A stretch of DNA of 64,000 nt from Lithospermum erythrorhizon (GCA_019722365.1 JADFUC010001357.1:558001-622000), one strand, 5' to 3'. Shown: positions 34,861-47,900, counted from the stretch's first letter. Numbers and translations are program-made. Notes: generated from the sequence alone by a model not told the origin.

Positions 34861-35159
34861 CTAGAGGGAGTTCAAGTTGGACTTGGTATAAAATTATAGG
34901 AGGAGGGATAGTTTATAAGCCCTCTTTTATTGATATGGATGCATTTATACATATATTTTGTAGTAATTTCTGTTTTTTTCTCATGTTTTTTGTCTTCTCC
35001 TCCTGTAGGTCTGATCTTAAGAATGAGATTAACAATGGATAAAAGAAAAAAGGCTTTGTAAGAAGCAAGTAATTCTAATGAGTTTGATTAATTAGAAGAT
35101 CAACAACCTTGACAGGAAAGGAGGGAAGCATTTGGATTATGAAAGGTTTTAAAGGTTGT
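34861..35159. other. Spacer, no gene seen
   Basis: Flank of the LINE fragment; short frames without domain. Nothing else could be recognised. Confidence 0.4.
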
Positions 35160-35395
35160 AACATAAAATAGAAAATTTCAGAAGAAATAAAACTTACCAC
35201 CTTCAAAAATTCTAAAAAATGCTTACTTTTAAGACATCATCACATGAGAGAAGAGGCTATATGAGTTAACATTATTACTAACATAAGCAATACATAATAA
35301 ATAATTCAACTGAAAATGCTTAATAAACAGAAAAAAACGAAAATAAAAAATACCAACTTCAAAAATTCTGAAATACATCAATAAAAATGATTTTT
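35160..35395. repeat. Second copy of the 22.1-kb tandem segment
   Basis: Aligns closely with 22120-22348: shared strings include ACATCATCACATGAGAGAAG, GAGTTAACATTATTACTAAC and CTTCAAAAATTCTGA. The match stops exactly where the Copia LTR begins (TGTCGGGACAC at 35396), so the retroelement, or a rearrangement joining it, interrupts this segment. Confidence 0.8.
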
Positions 35396-38340
35396 TGTCG
35401 GGACACATGAAGTCGGGAGGCCGCCGGTCCCGACCCGTATCCGACGCTTTTGATGTGTTGTCTCCAGTAGGAGGCCGGGACAAGATTGGGGAGGAGTACC
35501 AAAGTCGTCTTTGTCGACGAAGAATAGATAGTTCGGCGCAATTACGTTGTATTTGAGGCGGGTGGTATTGTGTGTATATATTGTCTTATAAACTTCGTGA
35601 ATTAATTTATGGAATGCATTATTTCCCTACGTGGTGTTTGAGCCGGGTTAAACAAAGAGCCTACCTTATTTTTTCGTTACCACTGAAACAATGGTGGATC
35701 CGAACAACCCGATCCGTATGGCAATTTTGGCGGAGTAAAGCGGTAATAATCCTCCCAATCACGATCCTGAAAGACCACTTATTATACCCGATTCAAAGCG
35801 TCTTTCGGGCAACATTAATACCCGTTGTTCTCGCCCCGGTATGAATTATATTGATGATGAATGGGCTCGTTCGATTCACCTGTCTTTTACCTCCAGGAGG
35901 AAGATCACTTTTCTTGAAGGTAACGAAATCCAAACATGTTAATGACACTGACAAATTATTTGATTGGCGTTGTATTCAAGCCCTCCTTGTTCAATGGGTG
36001 TTGAACACCATTGATCCTGCGATCAAGAAGCAAATTTCTTTTTATGATGAAGTTTCTCCTCTATAGGAGATGCTTAAGAAACTTGATATAGTCACGAGTC
36101 GTATTGCACTAAGTAAGCAATGATTGAAATGCGAGTTAGCTGACACATGTTCAAGCGTCCTCCGTGTCTGGCGAAGAAGAATATTTTGGGAAGTTGCAAC
36201 CTTCTTGGGCCATTGCGCATTTGGCCGCCCAAGTTGTCAGCTTGTGCATGTGGTGGTATTACAGAACAGTTGATGATTATGAGGTTGGAGGATCGTTATC
36301 ATGACTTTATGTATGGTCTGAATCGTGATCTTTATGGTTCTATTCGCTCCTCGTTAAACACACAGGAGCCCTTGCCTTCTTTAGACACGGCCTACCAGAA
36401 AATCCGGGAAGAAGAATCTCTCCGGAAGGCGAGTGATGTTCCGATTGGAAATGAGTTTGTGGCTTTATCTTTGAGGTCCAATCCTCGGATGAGGAATTAT
36501 GTTGATAAGGCTAAATTATGGTGTACTCATTACAAGAAACAAAGTCATGATGTTTCTACATGTTTCTTGAAGGTGGGTTATCCGGAATGGTGGGGCCGAG
36601 CCACAGGAAGGGGAGGCGTTCGGTGCGGCGTCCTCGAGAGGACGTGGGGGTGGCATCGGTTACTGGCTGCCGTGGCGAGGCTGAGGCGAGGTCCGCGGCT
36701 AAAGTGGAGCAATTTCTCCCGTCTGCCGTGTTCGGATGAGGCGTGCGGCGCGATGCCGAGGCGAGGCGATCTTGTTCGGCGATATCTCGGACGATGGCGG
36801 CGTTTGATGAGTCTCGTCGGTAATTACGATTTTCACTTTTGCATCGATCGGTTGATGGGTAGAATCCGTTGATCTGCTTTGAATTTTTTAATCTGAGGCG
36901 CCGTAGTTACCGTACTGCGGTAATCTTGGATGTTTAATTGATCAATATGATGATAGTGATTGTCTCTTCGTTGCAGATGGTATATTATTGACTCTCTTAG
37001 GCATTAATTAGAGTTGTGCTGTCTGATTCTCTGACATTGCGAATATTCTCTAATATTACTCTTTTGCCTTTGTAATTTGATTTCGATTTCTCAGTTGCTT
37101 GTGAGAAACGCTGGCACGTGATATTGTCTTTACTACATAATTTGTGTTTTGTTTAGGACGAAGTCTCGAGGATGGTGATTGGAGGCGAGGAATTGAGCGG
37201 AGAGGTGGACTCTTATTTACCGTGAGCTTCCGGTGACTTCTACAATATCTCTGTTGGCTATTCAGACACCTCAGTTGGAGCTTTGGCATAGTAGATTGGG
37301 ACATCCGTCTGAGACGATTTTAAAATCTTCACCATTTATTAGTAAGCGATTATACGCTTTGAATAAAATCATGTAACAGCGTGTCGTAGTGCTAAAAACA
37401 TACTCGGGATGTATTCTTTAATAACTTTAGTAAAGCTACTCGTTGTTTTGAGCTTATCCATTGTGATCTTTGTGGTCCTTATCGTGTTCCATCGTCTTGT
37501 GGTGTTAAGTATTTTTTAGCACTTGGTTGATGATCATTCACGTCTTCCATTTGGGTGATTTCTTAACGGATAAAAAGCTACTTGATCATTCCGTCTTGTT
37601 TTAAATTACCGTTGCCATGGTGAAACGCCAATTTGGCTTGGATATCTGTCGGGTTCGTAGTGATAATAGCACGGACGTTTTTAGTCTGAAATCTTATTTT
37701 ACTACTCAGGTTATTTTGTTTCAAACTTCGTGTATGGGTACACCCCAACAGAATGGGCAGGTAGAGCGGAAACATAGACATATTCTTAACGTTGCCCGGG
37801 CATTAATGTTTCTAGGGCATCTTACCAATGATTTATGGGGTGAGTGTGTCCTTGGGGCTTGCTATTTAATTAACCGCTCCCTCCCGAATATTGAACTTTC
37901 AATCGCCTTATAAAATTCTTTTTGGTTCTCCTCCGAAGTATGACAATTTATGAGTGTTTGGATAATAACTTGTTATGTCTTTAGTTTGACATCTAAATGA
38001 GATAAATTTGCTAGTCGAGTCGAAAATGCATTTTTGTGGGCTATCCTTTAGATAAGAAAGGTTGGAATTGTTTGATTTGGAGACTTCGGGGAATTATTTG
38101 TTGTGGGATGTGACTTTTATGAATTTGAATTTACGGGTGTGTCGATTTCTTCTAGTTTGGCTTGGGGGGTCTAGTGAGCAGGGTAGTCCTACTGAGGGTG
38201 GTTTTTATGGATTGGATGAGCCGTGTGATATGCCGGTGGTGCTCGAAGAGGAGGTTGTGCCCTCTGTCGGGCACAGTTTCTCACTCACTTGACCTCGTAG
38301 CCCGTGGCGGTGGTGGGTACCTGACCCGGCGATGACATCC
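35396..38340 (+). mobile_element. Ty1/Copia retrotransposon fragment (plus strand)
   Basis: Starts with an LTR-like TGTCGGGACAC at 35396. GTGGTGTTTGAGCCGGGTT at about 35631-35649 looks like a mutated methionine-tRNA primer-binding site. gag begins at 35691 (MVDPNNPIRMAI) and breaks at once; the region 35930-36600 carries UBN2-type gag (LVQWVLNTIDPAI) and a zinc-knuckle-like WCTHYKKQSHDVSTC. Next come gag-pre-integrase (LWHSRLGHPSETILK, about 37270), integrase core (HCDLCGPYRVPSS, about 37460; RQFGLDICRVRSDN, 37627) and its C-terminal GTPQQNGQVERKHRH. RT and 3' LTR were not found. Many stops and frameshifts: not functional. Confidence 0.75.
36600..36870. other. G+C-rich stretch within Copia fragment
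   Basis: Between gag and protease the sequence becomes G+C-rich with GGCGAGG / GGTCG / GCGGC words. Probably the Gly/Arg-rich gag-protease linker of the element; it holds no independent gene. Confidence 0.4.
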
Positions 38341-38595
38341 TCTGCGTAAATTTTGTTGCTTAAGCGCCCGGGAGAATGCAGTCGGGGCGGCCCGAGAAAA
38401 CTTTCGCGCCCTGCAGATTATGTTCGATATTGGTTCGACACTTGAGTCCTAAAGATTGGAAATCGAGTATATTGATTTCTTTAATTATGCCCGTTGAGAC
38501 AATTGTTGTAACAATTCATTTATTAGTTTTAGTTAAATGAGATACTCAAACTAAGTGTTCAGTAATAGTAATTGTAAATTACTAAATAGACACTC
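38341..38595. other. Junction between two Copia fragments
   Basis: No protein similarity recognised. May include the remains of the 3' ends of both elements, which face each other here. Confidence 0.35.
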
Positions 38596-38599
38596 ATGA

Positions 38600-41400
38600 T
38601 AATGTCAGGGGTTATGCCAAATTACTAAATAGTTTTCTAGTATCGATTATATACACTTAAATATTCAGAAATCACATCAAAAAATATTCAGAAAACACTT
38701 GAGAAAATACAGAGAACGATCTCTGAAATTTCTCTAAGTTAAATCTTTTAATAGCCAGAGCCAAGCTGTTAATTTGGAATACCCTCGAGGTAGCCAAAAT
38801 AGGCTCACGAAATTAAGATTCTTTTCATGATAATTCTTCAAAGATACCCGTTTAGGAATGCCGTTTTTACATCGATCTACCATATTTCGTAATCGTAATA
38901 TGCATGATAATAAGAGAATCCGAGATAGTTTAAACTTTACAAGCGGTGAAAAAAGTTCCATCGTAATCAATTCATTGAATATCTTTGAAAGCGCTTTAAT
39001 TTCTTAATCTAGCAGCTATAAGCGTGGGCGTTCTAGTCCTTATCTAGTTCTGTTGAAGCATTTACTTTTACATTTGATGGGTGTGCGTCTAGGGTAAAGT
39101 CGTCGATAATCCGTACCTTGTTATGGTACATTGAGTCGATTTCGGTTCGTGGCTAAGCGGATTAAATTCGGCGTCCTTCGCCGTTCTTGGTATGTAGAAG
39201 GCTCGTCATTTCAACTAAGAAAGCTTTCCGTACCATCGTCGGGTTCTTGGCGAGTTCTATCGGATCGTCACCGAGGGTTGTTGAATCCCAGGAGAGTTAA
39301 ATCCCGCGGTTTCCAGCGGATCGAGTGGACTTTCTTATGTAGAGTAACCACTTTCGCGTGGGGATTCGGGTGGAGTTGGCAACCTCCTCGTTCTTGAGCT
39401 AGTTCAAGATCACTTTCCCTCAACCTTTTGTACATGAATTCCTTTTAGGAAGGCGGTGCAACGATAAAGATTTTACATTCTTGCTTTTCTAATAGAAGTA
39501 ATATCCCATAATTTCCTTAGGGTATCCAATCAAGTAGCATTTGTCGGATTTGAGTCCTAACTTGTCCTTGTTAACTTTCTTAACACAGACTTTCACGCCC
39601 CAATTCTCATATATGTATCTTGGGAAGTCTCTTAACCATGCTTCGTATGGAGTTAAGGAGACGACTTGAATTGGAAGCTTTATTTAGTGTAGCCGTTGCG
39701 ATTTGCGATGCGTATCTTCATAGATTGACATTAGTGTTGAAATTGCATCATTGATCGAACCATGTCTAAAAGGGTTCGATTTCTCCTTTCAGATATACCG
39801 TTGTGTTGTGGTGTTCGGCGGGAAGTGGCTGCCGATATGATACGCGATCTTTCGGATGTGACTGAAGCCGTAGGCAAGTATTCTCCTTTTTCTGTCAAAT
39901 CGAGGAGCAACGGTTTTTTGTTGAGTTGGTTCTCAACTTCATGCAGAAACTCTTTGAACACTTGAAGGCTTCACCATGCTTGAGATATATGTAACCATAT
40001 CTGTTATGGTCGTCGATTTGAAAGGTTATAAGTATGAGTAACAACCGCCTCTTTGTAAGAGTGTTCACATTGGTCATTCTTTCATTAAAACACATGGAAA
40101 CTTAAATGCCATGTGAAGCATCCTTTCCAATGAATACTGATTCTTTGTCACACTGACCTTATGATTCGAGCACAACCTTAAAACCATTCTTCTGAAATAA
40201 ATTTCACTTCGAGAAATTAAATTTTCCTAAGGAATGTACATAAAACATATGATGTAATGACAAGCTTTCTTTCTAGAAGTGAACTCTAAAATCGCAGCTC
40301 CACTTTCGAGACCGTTGCTCCAAAATTGTTTCTTATCACTTGTGACATCTGCTGTCCATTGACCTCCTTGAGTGTTTTTGAACATCTCCTTGTTATTCTG
40401 TATGGATAGCGACCTTTGAAATCGACCACCGGCAGTGACTTTCGGTGGTCGTCGTATTGATCTCGATCGCCATGCTTGACATACTCTTGGCATTGAGCAT
40501 CGTTTGCCACCATGTTGGTCACATTCCTGCCACGATTGTTATTGCGAAACTTGCATTCTCTTATGTAATGACCATGTTTTCCACAATGGAAACAAACATG
40601 ATCCTTCTTAGCAATTCCGAAAGATTTCTTATTCACTTTGAACATCTTTCTCTTCTTTGCCTTAAAGGCATTGAAGTTAGTAGTATTTCTAGAATTTTCT
40701 CCATGAGAAACATGATGAACTTTGTTTTACGAATCATCGTTCTCATATCACTTGGCGATTTTCCATACTCGATTTGTAGACTCTTGGTGAAGTGCATTCG
40801 TAAGAAGACTTTCTTAGAATCATTATCTTAGCACTACATATCCCGCTTCGAGGTTAGAGTTTAGCAAGTGCTCCAATTTGTATCTTTGAGGACTTCTTAC
40901 GCTGATTGATCTTAAGCGGGAAGAAAGGATTTCCGTATGCTTGCTTGATCAACAACGAGCTTTTCATCGAATTTAAACTCAAAATACTTAACGACTAAGA
41001 ATCAACGTGCTTGTACTTTTTTATTTAAAAGCGATCCATTACCTCTTTGCGATAGTAGAAGCGATAGATATCATCTGAGTTTTAATGAGAGTGTTGAGAA
41101 TGTATCCTACACTCAGTACCGTCGACACCACTTTTTCTCCTTTCTGAGTCTCGCTCCCACTTTTTAGCCGCACTTGTATTGAGTGTCGATGGTGGAATTG
41201 GTGGAAGAAGATAAATCCGAGAGAATGTAGAACCATTCAAAAGGATAATAAAAGCCAACTAATACGATGCTTGCCATCTCAGTAGTTGGAATCGTCGAAC
41301 TTGTCTAAGCTTTGTCTTTATTGTTGAGCAACGTTAGGCAACATCGACAAAGACCTCTTCGTCATTTCATCCGGCAGCTTGAGCTATTGTATTTGGGTGT
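38600..41400 (-). mobile_element. Ty1/Copia retrotransposon fragment (minus strand)
   Basis: Read on the minus strand from 41400 downward: gag start with LDKFD/RRFQLLRW-like residues (about 41300), GYILNTL (about 41110), zinc knuckle CFHCGKHGHYIREC (about 40560-40600), integrase end TPQHNGISERRNRTLLDMVR (about 39765-39825), then reverse transcriptase traces (SPLVKFKLSRILL at about 38920-38950, and a mutated form of the WQMDVKTAFLNG block near 38880). All in broken frames. It belongs to a different Copia lineage from the neighbour, as the gag and integrase signatures differ. No clear LTR was found on either side. Confidence 0.75.
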
Positions 41401-42695
41401 AAGAAATAAACTTGTTTTTCAGAAAAAAAAAAACTATTACAATGATCAAACAACTATAATTACTACAATTCACAAGCATTGAATCACAAACTAATGCTTT
41501 CCTAAATACTATACTTTGTACTATACATAAAGGTTGTATTGATGGATGAGACAAGGCTAAAAATGTTTAATTGAAGAAAATATTTCACTTGTATGAGAAT
41601 CTTTTAAGAGTAAAAACGAAATGGTAATGCTCATAATTTTTCTAAGTATGAAATAACCATCAAACTCTCAAATATATAGCACAAATGACTTACTTGATGT
41701 TGTATATGATGTAACGTGTTTATATTTTCAAATCATGGAAGAATTGTATTGTCATGCAACGGCTTGTCCTAACATAAGAATAATGAAATTGATTCTTTAT
41801 CTTTCAGGCGTAAATCGCGATTCGAGCATTGCTCTGACACCCGATCAGTCTGGGTCGAGCAGAAATCCTTTCTTGTGTCGGTACTGGATCGTACAGCAGT
41901 CCCCATATTAGTGATTTTTTCCTTTCTTTTCTTTTCTCTTTTTGTGTGTTATACCATGCTGAAATATTTTCTACCGCTTTTAATAACAATCACTTACCGA
42001 ATAACCTGTCCATGTTATGAATGGTTCAACTAAACCACCTTAAACATGAAAAGATCCGCCCTTGTACTAATATAAATATATGTGGATTATATCATTTTCA
42101 TTTATATAACCCAAATTTCCAACTGTGTTACCACGTACGTTATGAAATGGAAACCTCTTTTGGATCCTTCTTTTTTGTCCCATTCTCTTTTGGCAGGTGT
42201 TTTTCATGTTTATATAAGTATTGTTTTTCGTTTTGATTCAGTATATTAAATTATGAATATAGTCCGCATCGGGTAGTAGTGCATGCATTTGACATTTAGA
42301 AGATACCATTAGAACCCTCAACTTTTATATTGGAACATAGTTTCAGGACATTTCGCATCTATGCTTCAACTTATTACAATGATCAGAAACATAATCGGAC
42401 CTAGTAAGTGCATTGCACCACCAGAATTTTTGAAATTTTTTAAAAAAAAAATCGATTTTTTTTATTTTAGGTAAAAATTAATTTTGAAGCTAGCAACGTC
42501 GTTTTGATTGAGGATTTAAGGGGAAAAAATTGATTTAGAGGAGAAAAATTGATTTAGGTGACTCGGACGAGACAGTATGAAATTGATTTGGTGTTGGGCC
42601 AACGACATAATGGCCTGTGAGGCAAATGTTTTATTATTTGAGAGTGTGAAATGAAAGAAATAGAAAGCATAAACATTGATGTTTAGAGTAAATAT
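41401..42695. other. Unassigned DNA between elements
   Basis: AT-rich with short frames lacking domains. No LTR, terminal repeat or gene recognised. Confidence 0.4.
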
Positions 42696-42699
42696 CCAG

Positions 42700-43784
42700 C
42701 CCCGCCTACGGTCAAGTTAAATTACGCTTTTCCATGCTCGGCGGCTCCGACAAAGTGTCTACTCCCGGCTCCGTCTTCAACTTTCTCCTTAGGTAAATAT
42801 CTTTAGTTTTATTATTTTTGTTTAATTTTTAAATTCTAACCTAGTTTAAAAAAATTTCTCAATATGATTTAAAAATTAGTTTAATGATTAGATGTTTAAT
42901 TTTTTGGCTAAATATAGTTTAATAGATAAATTGTTTGAGTTTTTAGTTGATTAATTGATAATTTATTTGTCGATCCATCTTGTTTAATTGATAATTTATT
43001 TATTGATTCATTTTATTTAATTGATAAATTCTAGTCTAATGTAATTCTATTTCTAGTCTCATGTAATTTTATTTAGTAGTGAAACATATATCTTTATCTT
43101 GTTGAGTATATCACTATGATGCAACTATATATCTTGTTAATACTCTGGTAATTGATAAATTTTAGTTTCATGTAATTCTATTTCTAGTCTCATGTAATTC
43201 ATTTATACTGTAATTATGTATACTGCAATTCTATATCGTAATTCTATTTTATTTACTGCAATTCTATATCTTTGTTTTAGTTAGTAGTTGATTAATGAAT
43301 TCTAATCTAATGTAATTGTATAAATTGATTGATTAATAGGATGAAAAGGCTTTTTCGAGTGTATCACTTCCAGAAGAAAGGCGAATCTAATAGTTCAAGT
43401 GCCGCAGTTGAAGTATCCACCAGTTGAATTTTACCAGCGCTTAGCTAATGAAAGAGAAATAAGTGTAGAGCTGACATTCTGGTGATCATGGGATAGGAAA
43501 CAAATTTCGAGTTCCATCCGGATATTCAGAATGAGTCTAAGGAAATCTTATACGAAAAAGGTCGCATCGACCTCATGACGATGATTTTTCTTGGACTCAA
43601 TTTTGGTAAGTTTAAATCGTCGATTTAATCAATTTGGTATGATAAATATATTGTTAGTTGGCTTGAGTATAGTGTTCACGAAGATAAAGCATATTGTTTT
43701 GCACTTGTTATTTGTTTAAATAATGATAAATTATGGTGGTGAAACCTTTGTTGGATTTAAAGAATGGAATAACCTGTTAGGTTT
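42700..43784 (+). mobile_element. hAT-type (TTF/ZMYM) transposase relic, 5' part
   Basis: An initiation context at 43340 gives MKRLFRVYHFQKKGESNSSS, typical of the start of plant TTF-type zinc-finger hAT transposases, after a long AT-rich leader intron-like stretch. Further pieces in shifting frames are FHPDIQNES (about 43510), HRPHDDDFSWTQF (about 43570-43600) and YSVHEDKAYCFA (about 43670-43710), matching the ZMYM/TTF zinc-finger region. CAGCCCCGCC at 42702 may be the element's end. The frame stops at 43785 where another element begins and resumes near 46850. Confidence 0.65.
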
Positions 43785-46700
43785 TGTAACGACCCGCCCG
43801 AATTAGAGCCGCCCACAGTGGTCATTAAAATCGAACACCCGAGTCACCCAGGCTTGATGGGCGACTCGGTTTAAAATACAATTCGTTTAAATCAAAATGT
43901 GATCATGATTAAGTTTCGAGTAAACGGTTTTAAAATTTATAATCCATCGGTGATATCGAAGCTTGTGAGCCCATATATATATACCGCAACGTATCCCCGA
44001 AATAAAATGGCATGTAAACTAGAAATTTCCTGACGAATTAATCGTCTTGTATCCACGAATACAAGAAAACTAGCGACCCGACAAGGCTAAAGTTTCAAAA
44101 AGTTGACATAGCATCAAAGCCGGTTGTGAGGATTACTGCGCCCACCCGATCTTTCTTTAGCCACTCGAACAAAACTTCTGAAACGGCCTTGCTCAGTAGT
44201 AATGCAATGACTGGCAAATGAAATGCCGCCCAATGCGAAAAGGGTGTAAGCCGCGAGGCAGTGGCTGCCAGGGGTGAGGCTGCAATCTGAGGCAGTGATG
44301 ATAATATAATAGTCAAAATATGAATAAAATACGTATATCAGGAATTTCACAAGGTATGTTCCATGAGGAAATCTCGAGACATAATACATGAAGATATAAT
44401 AGAGGTTGTGGCTTTTAATTTGAGAAAGAAATCAATAAGAAATTAAACCGGCGAATAAAACTGCAGTCGTGAACCTCATCTACCATCAGCGATATACCGT
44501 CCTGTTTAATGCGCGTATACTCAATCCGTCTACTGCGGAATGGACTAATCAACAATCTTCAGCGCTTATACGCGGTATAAAGGCCAAAACAGCTTATACA
44601 CAAATTATAAAGGCGCGCGTATACACAAAGTATAAAAGCATCGCTCATACACTAAGTCTGAGGCACGCATTTCTTATACACTGAGTATAAAACACATAGG
44701 TCTTATACCTTAAGTATAAGGCCACTTGCTTGTATGTGCTCACCGTAGTATAGAGACCCACGTCGATATTCTGCGACAAAGTGATTAAAGACTTCATCAT
44801 TTCTTATGCAGTATAAGGCCAAACCTTGTATTATACGTAGTATAGAGATACGCCCGACGATGCCTGCTTGTGAAAGCGATCAAAGAAGTGGCGGCTCTTA
44901 TGCAGTAAGGCCAAAACGCTTGGCTATACGTAGTATGGGGCCAATGGCGTCACGTATCACCGAGGAGGTACTTCTAATCACTGTAATCCCACGACTATAG
45001 GTGGCCCCGATACTCAAAATTAAACGAGTCATAGATAACTCTGCCATCCTTACTCTGACCTTTGACTACTCTGCTCCCCAAGCGAAACCGATATCCAAGC
45101 CTTGCGGCTAAAACATCTACTTGTCGTAAAAATTCAACCTTGATCGCTTGTGAATGAAGTGAGTGCGACAAGGCCACAAGGAAATCATAAGTCTTGAAAT
45201 AGAATACGAGAAATCGAAATATAAGTTGGGAGTTGACTATTACTTACCTCAGCCGTCTTGGCCGCCACGAGAATAAATGCATGTCGTATAACAATTACAT
45301 GTATATCATTCTCACGTAATCATAACCTGATGACATGTATATCATTAAGCATAATCGTATCATAATAACGTATATGTCGTTCTCACATAATCATATAAAT
45401 AACGGGTTCATGATTTAAAAGTAGAAATGCGTAAAAAGTAACACCAGAGCAAATCTTCCTTTCTGCTTAAATACCCATGAGCAACCAGCAACAATCGAAA
45501 TGCTTGCCGCTTTCCCGCGTCCCGACTCATGACACGAGAAAGTATAATCGAGACCTACTCTTATACGGGCGTTGCAGAAGATACATAACTTGACTCTTGG
45601 GGAGGCTTGTCTCTAGCAGTCCTAGCATGGCGGATAAACTGGAATTATAATCCCGTGGACATGCTTGTCAGGTTCCGCTGAATTCCATCTTATCAAACTT
45701 TCTGCATTACAAATCGACTTATAAGTCGTTTCTAACTAATCATTGAGTCCATGGTGTAATCCCATGCTCCGAAATATCGAATTATAACTTTCGACTTAGG
45801 TTACACTTTTCAATATTGATTTCGTCGCGATTTAACATCGCCTTAACTATAATAAGGTCCCAGTATAACCTCTACATTTAAGTCTTATAAAAATATCACA
45901 TAAAGGTATGAAAACCTAAAAGTCAACGCTAAAATTGTGCGTCCTCAAGCGATCTCAATCTTGAATTGTCGCTCAGAATAAATGCAGAACCCGCTAACCA
46001 ACTAAGATTTGCTTCGTAAAATTGATTATGGAAAAAGTCAACTAAAAGTCAACTATGTGAAACCCAAGAAATATCTCGCGGGCAGGAAATTTCTTTTTGC
46101 TTTCGAAGAGAATGATGGGAGAAACAATATTGACCTGATCTTGAGTTTGGCGACAATGAAGAGAAATGGAAAAATGAAATTTTTTAAGGGGAGAGAGACG
46201 AAGATTTCGACCATAGCATGAAAAAGATGATGATGAAGTGTTTGATAATGATGATGTGGAAAGATAAACATGCATTGATATTTAAAAACTTCGAGTAACC
46301 GTTCGGTTTTCGGTTAATTTCTCCGATTATCGTGCCAAATCTCAGCGAACCCGATTCAGATAAAATATTCCGTGGCAAAACTTCTTAGAATTATAAATGT
46401 AATTAAACAAAAAATTTCTGAGAAATAATATTATCATCGAGATTATTTAAAATATCCCGGGTCTTGATAGAAAATTTAAATTTTTTTTTTTTTTTAAGTA
46501 ACGTTTTATTGGGTTTGGTACTTTCATTAGCCGATGGCGAGTGGTAGTTACCGTCGGGTTGCGTGCACAAATGTCATGATCTTTATGAGGGCAGAAGCAA
46601 AATATTGCGTATTCGTTGATGAGGGCCAGGACCAAAATAATATTGAGTATAAGAGCTGGTGTGGCATCAGCTTGTAGCTAGTAGGTATCTTTTTAAAGTG

Positions 46701-46840
46701 TGGTTTTCGTTCAGGAGATGGCAGTACGGCGACTCTCCTTATAAAGGGATTCGTTCAATTAATTTAGGCTTTGAAGGAAGTAACAAAATTTTAGCAATGA
46801 TATTTTAAATTCTACTCAAAAAACAATACCGTACTTTCTC
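43785..46840. mobile_element. Insertion of about 3 kb splitting the hAT transposase
   Basis: Begins with TGTAACGACCCGCCCGAATT; its inverse ends in GGGTCGTTACA, a sequence typical of the 3' end of Ty3/Gypsy chromovirus-like LTRs, so it would lie on the minus strand. hAT coding similarity stops here and resumes at about 46850, placing the whole segment as an insertion. No gag-pol domain was found inside, so it may be one long LTR (solo LTR) or an internally deleted element. The right boundary and target-site duplication could not be fixed. Confidence 0.55.
44505..44945. repeat. Cluster of about ten short TATAC...GTATAA units
   Basis: Repeated imperfect palindromic words such as CTTATACACTGAGTATAA, CTTATACCTTAAGTATAAGG, GTATACACAAAGTATAA and TATACGTAGTAT, spaced about 25-60 bp. 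Many are followed by AGGCCAAA. Located inside the insertion that splits the hAT element. Confidence 0.75.
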
Positions 46841-46849
46841 CTAAGATTC

Positions 46850-47900
46850 CAAGTCACTTTGTCTTCTTTGTTCTTTTTAAAATAAGCTGCCTGATTATTA
46901 GATGAATCGAGGGGATGATTTTTTTTTTGTGTTGATTAATCAGAATGGGTGATTGTGGTGGGAGTGAACAAATGGTTGTTGTTATTCGCTATGTTGATAG
47001 TGCGGAGTCTTGTTAAAGAGCGGTTTCTTGGCATTATTGCATATTTAAAAAAGAGGCCAGTGTGATATCACTTAAAGGCCTTTGTTGATTTGTTGTCCCA
47101 AAATGGTTTGAGTTTGTCTTAGTATTCGAGGGCAAGGTCCACATCAACCTCGCAATATGAAAGGCCGGTTGGGTGGGTTGTGAACTTTAATTCAAAATGA
47201 GAATTCATCAGCTTACTATGTACATTCATTTAGCCATTCCTTCGGTTGGCACTGAATTTAACGTGCGAGTCTCGTCCCAGTGTTAATGAAGAATTTTGTT
47301 GGTAGGTTAATCTCGCCATTGCACACACATTCGCTCCTCAATGAGAATTGCCTCAAGGGAAACAAGCAAAACACTATAAGGACTTGATTGAGGAATGTGA
47401 GATAGAAACTAGAAGTGGACGGAATCAACAATTAGGCATAGTTCGAGCAGGTGATACTCGTTGGGGTTCTCATTTCAGGATTATAAATAGTTTAAGGACT
47501 TTGTATGTGCCATTGATTGGGGTACTTCATGAAATAGCAAATGATGCTTTCATTCGAAGGTCGGAAGCCAAAAATATTTTTGGATTTTTCTAAAATCCAT
47601 TTGACTTTATCTTTTGGTTATTTTTTGTTGTTTGATGTTTTTCGCGATCGCGCATGATTTGAATTTAACTTTACAAAGACATGATCAAGATCTCTTGAAT
47701 GCCTTGTATCTATTGATATTGCCAAAAGAGCTTGAAATGAGAGATGAGCGTAGGGAAGAACTTTTGTCTAAGGTTGTGGCTTGTTGCAATAAGGTTGATG
47801 TTGTTGTTCACGACATGGATGCCGTATGTCAAAGGAAAGAATGCTAGGAAAAAACCTTCAGTGTCAACTACGTCATTACAGAATGATTGTTTGTTGCGTA
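46850..47900 (+). mobile_element. hAT-type transposase relic, 3' part
   Basis: Continues the hAT transposase after the insertion: DDFFFVLI (about 46920), QMVVVIRYVDSAES (about 46970-47010), LLSQNGLSLS (about 47095-47120), then a long open piece at 47348-47593 with KQAKHYKDLIEECEIETRSG and GDTRWGSHFRIINSL, and KELEMRDERREELLSKV (about 47730-47775). Stops and frameshifts throughout. The C-terminal hAT dimerisation domain was not seen. Confidence 0.7.

Noticed and set aside
39131..39397. 88-codon plus-strand frame in the minus-strand Copia fragment
   Set aside because: Antisense to the linker/RT region of the retroelement, no own similarity.
46009..46275. Overlapping frames on both strands near 46.1 kb
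   Set aside because: No domain and low-complexity character; they lie inside the insertion that splits the hAT element.
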